DNA of 10,914 nucleotides from JAVBPA01 sp031549925 (GTDB taxonomy: Bacteria; Bacillota; Clostridia; Oscillospirales; CAG-272): contig JAVBPA010000126.1 in the NCBI GenBank assembly GCA_031549925.1, positions 1 to 10,914 of the forward strand, in the 5' to 3' direction. The position numbers were made by a program, and so were the translations under genes. Shown here one piece after another: positions 5,849 through 10,914 of this stretch (within the stretch, counting starts at the first letter, position 1; every line of letters begins with the position of its first letter). The notes beneath the pieces were generated by a model. That model was not told the DNA's origin. It searched no databases and worked only from the letters and a program-made list of their open reading frames with translations.

Positions 5849-6327
5849 AAAAAAGAAAATTAATAGCGTTTATCTGTATTATAGTAAATATATTATTATT
5901 ACAAGCGGGATTTTATATCATAGCACTTGATGAAACAGAGCCGTTAGGGTTAATAGTCAGCGACTATGAAATTATCGACTTACAAACTGATAATGCGCCT
6001 CCGCTTCAATCATTATATGATTCTACTGAATTACAACCTATCATGGTATCAGTATCATGTAATAATAATACATACTATAAAATAAATTTAAATACAAATC
6101 AAATAGAAACAGTATCGAAAGATGTCGCTTTAAATGAATTAAGAGCAGGCAGAAATGTATATGTTCCAAATGATTTTTCAGCAATGGAATTGGCAGATGA
6201 ATTAGGTTACAGTTATGAATTCCATTCGGCACATACACCCACTCCTCAAAGTCCATATCAATATGATCATATTAAAATAAATTCTACTGATGCACATATA
6301 TGTTATGGCAATGTTTCAATTTATTGA
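5845..6327 (+). CDS. Small exported protein 2 (conserved leader, variable cargo)
   Basis: A 160-residue protein whose first ~68 residues closely match exported protein 1. Shared features are KKRKLIAFICII, a hydrophobic segment to about residue 26 (signal peptide or anchor), LDE-E-L--IVSD-EII, QTDN-PPLQ and EL-P-M. A cysteine then follows at the same distance in both. At DNA level 34 bases are identical (1167-1200 and 5901-5934). The cargo from about residue 69 is unrelated: Asn-rich, then ALNELRAGRNVYVPNDFSAMELADELGYSYEFHSAH, ending HIKINSTDAHICYGNVSIY with a second cysteine. I recognise no domain in it. Start ATG 5845 follows AAGGT with about 7 nt spacing and aligns with the family start; an in-frame TTG at 5803 is less likely. 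The leucine-rich repeat gene follows after a hairpin and is the candidate partner. Confidence 0.7.
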   Translation: MKKRKLIAFICIIVNILLLQAGFYIIALDETEPLGLIVSDYEIIDLQTDNAPPLQSLYDSTELQPIMVSVSCNNNTYYKINLNTNQIETVSKDVALNELRAGRNVYVPNDFSAMELADELGYSYEFHSAHTPTPQSPYQYDHIKINSTDAHICYGNVSIY

Positions 6328-6360
6328 AAATAAAATATCATTTTATTAATTAAATAATAA

Positions 6361-6395
6361 ATCAAAGGATAAAAATTTTGATTTTTACCTTTTGA
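6361..6395 (+). promoter_or_regulatory. Imperfect hairpin between exported protein 2 and the LRR gene
   Basis: ATCAAAGGATAAAAA and TTTTTACCTTTTGAT form a long imperfect stem around a TTTTGA loop, just before the LRR gene's ribosome binding site. It resembles an AT-rich terminator or attenuator without a clean T-tract. A hairpin occupies the equivalent place after exported protein 1. Confidence 0.4.
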
Positions 6396-6421
6396 TAAAT
6401 TTATTATTGAGGTTTTCATAT

Positions 6422-7675
6422 ATGAACAACATAAACGACTTGCCATTTTTCAAAGACTTCGCTTTTGAGCGATTGATTAGAGAAACACTTCAAAAGCCCG
6501 AAGGTAAAATTACATTCGCGGACATGGCAGGTATCATATCAATTGGTAAACCTTATCCTGCGTTACCGTTCAACGACGGTTTGAGCGGTATTGTATCGTA
6601 TAAAAGCAGTATTAGTGATATATCCGGCATTGAGTACTGCGTTAATTTAAAATCTTTATATTTATCCGGGTTTAATAACATCGATATCGGTGTTATCGGT
6701 GAACTTAGCGGCTTGGAGGAATTGGTTCTTGTTAATTGCGGTTTAAAAGATATAAATACATTAAGTAAACTAAAAAAGTTGAAAATTTTGGTGCTGGAAG
6801 ATGATTTATTAGAAAACATTGAACCACTGTGCGATTTGTCTGAGCTTGAAAAATTATCATTACGGCTTGGCAGAGTCACTGACATAAGGGTTTTATGTTA
6901 TTTGAAAAAATTGACAGTACTCCATTACAGCGAAAATAATTTGACAAACCCCATAGTAAGCCGAAAGAATATTGACATTACTCCCATAAAAAAACTGATA
7001 AAATTAAAATCTCTAAGCTTGGCAATTCATAAATTGAAAAATATTTCTCCGCTCGGGAGTCTCTTAAAGCTTGAAAAGCTGTATATATGGGACAGCGATA
7101 TTGATGATATAAGTGTGATTGGCAAATTGATAAATCTCGTATCGATCGGTATACAAAACTGTATTATTACGGACATAACACCTCTCAGTTCACTTTTTGA
7201 TTTAAAGATATTATCGCTTAATGGAATAAATATATTTGATATAAATTCACTTGGGAAGCTTATATATCTTGAGAAATTAGAAATTAACTGTCTTCCGGTA
7301 AGCGATATTAGTGCGCTTGAAAAACTTACTGGACTCGTTTATTTAACGGTTAAAAATACCTTGATCGAAAATATAACCCCCATCGGCAGGCTTTATGGAC
7401 TAAAAAGCTTAAATCTCAGCGGAAACAGAATAAAAAATATAGAATGTTTGAAAAATTTAAAACAACTTGAAAATTTAACCCTGAGCAGAAATACAATTGA
7501 AAATATCGCTCCGATAGATAGTCTGGTTAATTTGAAATATCTGGATTTGCACGAAAACATGATAGAAGACATTCGGGCTTTGAGGAGCTTAAATAATTTG
7601 ACAGAATTATCATTGAGCAACAACCCGGTCACGGATTTATCACCTGTCGGGCATGTTAAAACTCTTTATATATAA
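6422..7675 (+). CDS. Internalin-like leucine-rich repeat protein, prematurely ended
   Basis: A 417-residue protein without signal peptide or membrane segment, hence probably cytoplasmic. The N-terminal cap (FAFERLIRETLQKPEGKITFADMAGIISI) matches the DxxFExxIRExLxKPxGxIT cap that precedes many bacterial LRR domains. More than a dozen repeats follow, most exactly 22 residues, of the form LxxLxLxxxxIxDIxPLxxLxx, with one longer unit near residues 165-195. ATG 6422 is chosen because TGAGG (6408-6412) lies 9 nt upstream; the frame opens at TTG 6392 without a site. It ends at TAA 7673-7675 in the middle of a repeat, and further repeats continue in another frame to 7892. It follows exported protein 2, so its binding surface may recognise that protein's cargo (immunity or chaperone). 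This is inference. Confidence 0.75.
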   Translation: MNNINDLPFFKDFAFERLIRETLQKPEGKITFADMAGIISIGKPYPALPFNDGLSGIVSYKSSISDISGIEYCVNLKSLYLSGFNNIDIGVIGELSGLEELVLVNCGLKDINTLSKLKKLKILVLEDDLLENIEPLCDLSELEKLSLRLGRVTDIRVLCYLKKLTVLHYSENNLTNPIVSRKNIDITPIKKLIKLKSLSLAIHKLKNISPLGSLLKLEKLYIWDSDIDDISVIGKLINLVSIGIQNCIITDITPLSSLFDLKILSLNGINIFDINSLGKLIYLEKLEINCLPVSDISALEKLTGLVYLTVKNTLIENITPIGRLYGLKSLNLSGNRIKNIECLKNLKQLENLTLSRNTIENIAPIDSLVNLKYLDLHENMIEDIRALRSLNNLTELSLSNNPVTDLSPVGHVKTLYI

Positions 7676-7892
7676 TTTTTGCAATTTATATGTTAAATTT
7701 TTTGACTTCACCCCTCTTGCCGGACTTTCACAGTTACGACAGTTTATACTTATCCAAAGCCGTCTGAGCGATATAAGCGTATTTGCGGGTTTGCCAAAAC
7801 TGGAACAAGTCTGGCTTGCTTGTCCATCAGTCACCGACTTAACGCCCGTTGCTCACATCGCAGAACTGCATTTCATAGATAACATCGATTGA
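7676..7892 (+). pseudogene. Out-of-frame C-terminal repeats of the LRR protein
   Basis: A frame open from 7653 to TGA 7890-7892 encodes F-DFTPLAGLSQ, then LRQFILIQSRLSDISVFAGLPK, then LEQVWLACPSVTDLTPVAHIAE and a short tail HFIDNID. These are further 22-residue LRR units, one frame away from the upstream gene. Removing four bases from the TATATATA run (7667-7674) joins the two frames and makes the junction unit exactly 22 residues, with D13, P16, L17 and L20 in register. The original gene therefore ran 6422-7892. There is no ribosome binding site for separate translation. Confidence 0.75.
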
Positions 7893-7938
7893 TGTCAACC
7901 GAACGGATAAATTTCTTTCGCATATACATTAATCATTT

Positions 7939-8012
7939 AAATTACAAAATGAAAAGACAGAATATTAAAATAAACAAGTTTCAAAAAAAACAAAGCATAT
8001 CTAATTACTATA
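7939..8012 (+). repeat. Relic of the DNRLRE gene 5' end
   Basis: This segment starts with 27 bases identical to 2886-2912 (including ATG) and then diverges with substitutions and gaps while staying alignable to ATTACTATA. It is fused to the leader of exported protein 3 and contributes an apparent N-terminal extension to it. It is probably a recombination scar rather than functional coding sequence. Confidence 0.8.
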
Positions 8013-8461
8013 GAAGGAAAGCAGACAAAATAAATCAAAAAGGAGAAAATAAAATAAATGTTAAAAAACTGAAAGCGATACTTTGCGTTGTACTGAACAT
8101 AGCTCTTGTGTTTCAGCTGGGTATAGGGTATATCTTTGCTGAGGGGCATGAAATTGAGTTGGTTGATGTTGAGGAACTTCAGGCTCAGGCTGCTGCTGAA
8201 TGTGGTCCGACAACCATATCCATAAGCGGTACTCTTAGTGGAATACCGTCAAACTGGAACGTTCAAGTGCATGGTTCTAATGGTGAATATATTCATATAT
8301 ATGATGAAAATGGTATATTGAGAACTAGATTTGATCCTCCGGATTCAAAAACACCCTTCAGTCATGCACATTGTTATAATACTAGCGGGCAATCATTGGA
8401 TATCAATGGCAATGTAGTAAGTTCAAACAGTCCTGCAGCTCATATTCCTACAACTCCCTGA
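7949..8461 (+). CDS. Small exported protein 3 (same architecture, different cargo)
   Basis: From ATG 7949 this is 170 residues, but the first ~25 (MKRQNIKINKF...) derive from the DNRLRE-gene relic and no ribosome binding site precedes that ATG. A GGAG site (8042-8045) lies 8 nt before an in-frame ATA at 8054, the position that is ATA in protein 1 and ATG in protein 2. Hence the true start is uncertain. Then come KKLKAILCVVLNIALVFQLGIGYIFA (signal peptide-like), an acidic stretch with EELQAQAAA, and a cysteine. The cargo contains a His-rich segment (VHGSNGEYIHIYDENG) and a tail with SHAHCYNTSGQSLDINGN and SPAAHIPTTP. I recall similar His-rich, LDIxGN-xV--SPxAHIP-type endings from bacterial toxin C-termini, without being able to name the family. 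The gene at 8480 follows by 18 bp. Confidence 0.65.
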   Translation: MKRQNIKINKFQKKQSISNYYRRKADKINQKGENKINVKKLKAILCVVLNIALVFQLGIGYIFAEGHEIELVDVEELQAQAAAECGPTTISISGTLSGIPSNWNVQVHGSNGEYIHIYDENGILRTRFDPPDSKTPFSHAHCYNTSGQSLDINGNVVSSNSPAAHIPTTP

Positions 8462-8479
8462 TATATAAGGAGCGAAAAA

Positions 8480-8896
8480 ATGCAAGAAAATGATATTATG
8501 AAGACAATAAAAAGCATAAAATATTGCGATGAGCATGTTATAAGGTTTGACTGTGATTATTTCGGCGATGAAATAATTTTAACACATACATATAACGGCG
8601 ACGAAAATCGTTGTATATCATATCAGTTTTTAAAATGTTACAAAATAAATATCGACCACGGACTTAATTATATAAAAACGCTCCCTTACAAAGATATGAT
8701 TTTGGCAAAAAATCCTTTTTATCTTCAAATTTTTGAGATAAACAAAGAGGTGCATGACCAGCATTATTTAAAAGGGGATATGGTCAGGGTTGATTTAAAA
8801 ACCGAAATGTACAGCTGCAGATTATTATTTCCGCCGCTGGAGGTCAGCATTTTATGCGAGGATATTAAGATATTAACTGACCGTGTTATAATATAA
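8480..8896 (+). CDS. Small cytoplasmic protein, candidate immunity partner of exported protein 3
   Basis: A 138-residue soluble protein with alternating hydrophobic/charged stretches typical of a beta-rich fold (VIRFDCDYFGDEIILTHTY; YSCRLLFPPLEVSILCEDIKIL). It has no signal peptide, membrane segment or recognisable catalytic motif, and I know no family for it. AAGGAG (8466-8471) lies 8 nt before ATG 8480, an excellent start; a second ATG at 8498 lacks a site. It begins 18 bp after exported protein 3, with no hairpin between, so both are on one transcript that ends at the terminator at 8918. The tight pairing of a small exported protein with a small soluble unrelated protein is the usual effector/immunity layout. 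That role is inferred from position only. Confidence 0.7.
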   Translation: MQENDIMKTIKSIKYCDEHVIRFDCDYFGDEIILTHTYNGDENRCISYQFLKCYKINIDHGLNYIKTLPYKDMILAKNPFYLQIFEINKEVHDQHYLKGDMVRVDLKTEMYSCRLLFPPLEVSILCEDIKILTDRVII

Positions 8897-8917
8897 AATT
8901 TTTATTTCACGCTAAAA

Positions 8918-8956
8918 TGGCGGGAAATTAGTATTCATTTTATTTCCCGCCACTTT
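8918..8956 (+). terminator. Strong hairpin terminator after the 8480 gene
   Basis: TGGCGGGAAAT (8918-8928) and ATTTCCCGCCA (8942-8952) form a perfect 11-bp stem with a 13-base loop. It is flanked by AAAA upstream and CTTT downstream, so the T-tract is short but the stem is strong and could work in both directions. Without the IS6 insertion the sequence after it would read CTTTAATAATAA. Confidence 0.7.
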
Positions 8957-8964
8957 AATAATAA
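8957..8964. repeat. Left copy of the 8-bp target duplication (AATAATAA)
   Basis: AATAATAA here is identical to 10144-10151 directly after the right end of the element. Eight bases is the duplication length typical of the IS6 family. Confidence 0.75.
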
Positions 8965-8987
8965 CGTATTGTTAAGTTAAATGAAAA
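8965..8987 (+). repeat. Left terminal inverted repeat of the IS6-like element
   Basis: CGTATTGTTAAGTTAAATG... pairs with the inverted right end over TGTTAAGT and AAATGAAAA, with one gap. The outermost bases no longer match. Confidence 0.65.
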
Positions 8988-9058
8988 TTGAAGCACAGAA
9001 CCTCTCATGGTATAATGATTCTGCTAAGAAACCATTCCAAATGAAAGGACAGTGCCCC

Positions 9059-10063
9059 ATGCAGAAAATTATACCTGTAAGATGCCCGAAATGCAACAAT
9101 AACCATCACTTTCATAAATTTGGCAAAGATAATCTTGGTAATCAAAAATACCGTTGCCTTATGTGCAAACATCAATTTGCACCAGATTCTAAGCCTCTGG
9201 AACGAGGAAGAAAATATCCTCCTTGCCCCATGTGTGGGAAATCATCGTTTTTACACCATGATTACCGTGATTATTCTAACTACCGCTGCTCCGATAAAAA
9301 ATGTAACCATTCATTCTTTCAGCCAAAAGCAACAGTTGCTTTGCCGCCATCCGTATCAAACCTGTTCGGCAAGAAAGATTTAAAGCGACTGCGTTATCCG
9401 CTCCATTTGATCATAACCGTCTTAACCCTCTTTTTTATCGGTAAAAGCTCTACCAGAAACATCTCGCTAATGTTGAATCAGCTTTACAACATCAAGGTTT
9501 CTCATGTTACCATTGCCGACTAGTGTAAGAAATTTGCCCCCATTTTCCATAGCATTTCTCTTAAGCTTATCCCTGCTATGGACTTTAATTCAGACGAGTG
9601 GCACGCTGACGAAACGGTAGTTAAGATCGCCGGTAAGAAGCATTATATCTGGTTTATCATTGACAGTGAAACAAGGTTTGTGCTGGGTTTTCACCTGTCG
9701 CCCTATCGAAGTTCTCCGCAAGCCCATTCCTTATTCAGCCATGTTGCCCGAATGGGCAACCCGTCCTCCATCGTTTCTGACCGCTATTCAGCGTACAAAG
9801 TACCCACCAAATGTTTCTTTCCAGATGCTAAGCATATTCGTGTCGCAAGCTTTAAGGATGATATTTCCAATAACTTAATCGAATCATTTAACAACCGTTT
9901 TAAAGCCTGGTACAAAACAAAACGCGGTTTTCGTTCTTTTGACTCTGCCAACGCTTCTATTTCCGTTTTTGTCTTTTTCTTTAATTTTGTACGACCTCAT
10001 TTGGGACTGGGTAATCTTACCCCTGCTCAGGTTGCCGGTGCTCAATACAAACCTGATATGTAA
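9059..10063 (+). pseudogene. IS6-family DDE transposase with N-terminal zinc ribbons, amber-interrupted
   Basis: The full frame is 334 codons. It carries two zinc ribbons (C9-x2-C12 with C33-x2-C36; C56-x2-C59 with C77-x4-C82), a helix-turn-helix-like region (LTLFFIGKSSTRNISLMLN...VSHVTIAD), and an IS240-type DDE domain. The DDE residues are D184 (WHADET), D241 (SDRYSAY) and E275 (NLIESFNNRFK), with 33 residues between the last two, as usual in IS6. The end is FFNFVRPHLGLGNLTPAQVAG. Codon 155 is TAG (9521-9523), where family members carry tryptophan (TIADW-KFAP), so one TGG-to-TAG change inactivated it. The frame and catalytic residues are otherwise intact, suggesting a recent loss. Start ATG 9059 has AAAGGA about 10 nt upstream; ATG 8981 and 9041 are also in frame. 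Translation restarting at ATG 9578 would retain the DDE domain but no DNA-binding region. Confidence 0.85.
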
Positions 10064-10119
10064 TCCTTGTTTTCTTTTGCTTCTTGATTTATACTTCTCT
10101 TAGCAGTTCATCTCCATGT

Positions 10120-10143
10120 TTTTCATTTTTACTTAACAGAGCC
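10120..10143 (-). repeat. Right terminal inverted repeat of the IS6-like element
   Basis: On the minus strand this reads GGCTCTGTTAAGTAAAAATG followed by AAAA. It has the canonical IS6-type outer end and directly abuts the target duplication. Confidence 0.75.
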
Positions 10144-10186
10144 AATAATAAAAAATAAATCTGGATGGATACAAGAAATGTAAATT

Positions 10187-10687
10187 ATGAGCCACAGAAT
10201 AACAAGGGAAATATACTTCAAGCATGTGCCGTCGTATGATGAAATGACGGATTTTTCATACTTTCTTATGATAAAAGCCGCGGAAAACAGAATAGGCCTT
10301 AATATCAACATTACCCTGACTCCGAACGCGGCTTATAAATATCCGATAAAGGATTACATAAAAGAAGGTTATATGCCGTATGAACTTATGGATGCACAAT
10401 GGAGCGGAGCGTGCGAAAAATTATTTTCAAATATTGGGGTTGATGCGAAAATGGGACGAATTATAAATTTAAATGAGACAAGGCTTCCGGATGTCAAAAA
10501 ATTTTAAGAAGATATAATTGTCCATGAATTGATTTCGCATATCACATTCGAAGTAGAGGATATAAACGCAGGTCCTCCGAAATTTTACGAACATGAAATA
10601 ACAGCGGATCAGTTTTGCCAAATTATAATGGACACGCCCAATCATTTTAATATAATGCCCATTCTAAGATTTAAAATAGTAAAATAA
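10187..10687 (+). pseudogene. Unknown gene interrupted by an in-frame TAA
   Basis: ATG 10187 opens 106 codons (MSHRITREIYFKHVPSYDEM ... LPDVKKF) ending at TAA 10505-10507. The same frame continues without another stop for 59 codons (EDIIVHELISHITFEVEDINAG ... MPILRFKIVK) to TAA 10685-10687. The continuation has no start codon with a ribosome binding site and keeps protein-like composition, so a single ~166-residue gene broken by one nonsense mutation is the simplest reading. I recognise no domain; there is no signal or membrane segment. The ribosome binding site of ATG 10187 is weak. It may be a leftover partner/immunity gene of the island, or an unrelated gene whose promoter region lies near the IS6-like element. 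It could also be a genuine 106-residue protein. Confidence 0.5.
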
Positions 10688-10765
10688 AAATTTATAATAC
10701 CGATAAATTACTTCGTTCGGCCAAATATCAAAGACAAGCAAATAAACGTAATCGGGAGCGGTACT

Positions 10766-10914
10766 ATGACGGAAAAAGAAACGGAATTAAAATATCTGAT
10801 AAACGAAAACGAATATATTTCACTTAAAAAATATCTGTGTTCTTTAGCTGAACCCGCGGAAAAACTGCAGATAAACTACTATTACGATACGGCGGATTTT
10901 ATCCTTTACAACAC
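10766..10914 (+). CDS. CYTH-domain protein (5' end, cut by the window)
   Basis: The visible 49 residues begin MTEKETELKYLI, which contains the ExExK signature (E-T-E-L-K) of the CYTH superfamily. They continue to LQINYYYDTADFILYN, matching the second conserved strand (QxxYYDTxDxxL). By family these are metal-dependent triphosphate tunnel enzymes that act on triphosphorylated substrates (inorganic triphosphate, thiamine triphosphate) or, in class IV cyclases, make cAMP. The substrate cannot be told from this part. GGGAG (10754-10758) lies 7 nt before ATG 10766. The gene is more GC-balanced than the island genes and probably marks the return to the chromosomal backbone. The C-terminal part is outside the window. 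Confidence 0.8.
   Translation, partial: MTEKETELKYLINENEYISLKKYLCSLAEPAEKLQINYYYDTADFILYN

Larger units (their letters stand above)
8965..10143 (+). mobile_element. IS6-family-like insertion sequence, 1179 bp
   Basis: The right end, read inward on the minus strand, begins GGCTCTGTTAAGTAAAAATG, matching the GG-C/T-TCTGT start usual for IS6. The left end reads CGTATTGTTAAGTTAAATG: its inner part matches (TGTTAAGT...AAATGAAAA) but the outer six bases are degraded. A perfect 8-bp direct repeat AATAATAA flanks the element exactly. One transposase gene, interrupted by an amber codon, fills it. Length is somewhat above the ~800 bp of IS26 because of the N-terminal zinc ribbons. It landed just behind the terminator of the 8480 gene. 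Confidence 0.8.

Noticed and set aside
8981..8987. ATG 8981 as the transposase start
   Set aside because: It lies within the left terminal repeat and lacks a ribosome binding site. ATG 9059, just before the first zinc ribbon, fits better.
9521..9523. Possible TAG recoding (pyrrolysine or alternative code) in the IS6-like transposase
   Set aside because: The aligned position is normally tryptophan, so a single TGG-to-TAG change explains it. Nothing else in the window indicates recoding; one reading frame (MEYEITKQ) appears to use TAG as a stop.

Overview
The window looks like an accessory island in a low-GC Gram-positive anaerobe, most likely a member of Clostridia. The reasons are the strong AGGAGG-type ribosome binding sites, the AT-rich coding sequence, and the mix of families present: a WapA/RHS-style DNRLRE protein, internalin-like leucine-rich repeats, and IS6 and IS110 elements. 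I cannot name a species. Two ordinary genes lie at the edges. A thymidylate-kinase-family gene is on the left (134-784), after the tail of an unrecognised gene (1-150). A CYTH-domain protein starts on the right (10766) and is cut by the window end.

Left part (about 800-4580): a sigma70-like promoter (889-917) precedes a small exported protein (1063-1617). A hairpin-plus-T-tract terminator follows, then a tandem CxCxxC zinc-knuckle protein (1727-2323), a polytopic membrane protein (2363-2836) and a membrane-anchored DNRLRE protein (2896-4320). The DNRLRE protein stops about where RHS/WapA-type toxins would continue. Directly after it is a frameshifted copy of the 3' end of the zinc-knuckle gene (4393-4576).

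Middle part (about 4580-7892): an AT-rich stretch without genes is followed by an internally deleted, frameshifted IS110-family element on the minus strand. Its structured upstream end could have encoded a bridge-type guide RNA. Next come a second small exported protein (5845-6327), closely similar to the first only in its N-terminal region, and a leucine-rich repeat protein (6422-7675). The repeat protein's last repeats continue in another frame up to 7892, after a TATA expansion.

Right part (7892-10914): a relic of the DNRLRE gene's 5' end (7939-8012) runs into a third small exported protein (to 8461). Then come an unrecognised cytoplasmic gene (8480-8896), a terminator, and a complete but amber-mutated IS6-like element (8965-10143) with a perfect 8-bp target duplication. 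A nonsense-interrupted unknown gene (10187-10687) precedes the CYTH gene.

The unifying idea, partly visible and partly inferred, is an effector/partner island. Three small exported precursors have related leader regions but unrelated C-terminal cargo, and each is followed by a different unrelated gene in the place where an immunity or partner gene would sit. Stumps and tails of these genes are duplicated around the island, as in polymorphic-toxin loci that shuffle cassettes. No toxic activity is proven by the sequence.
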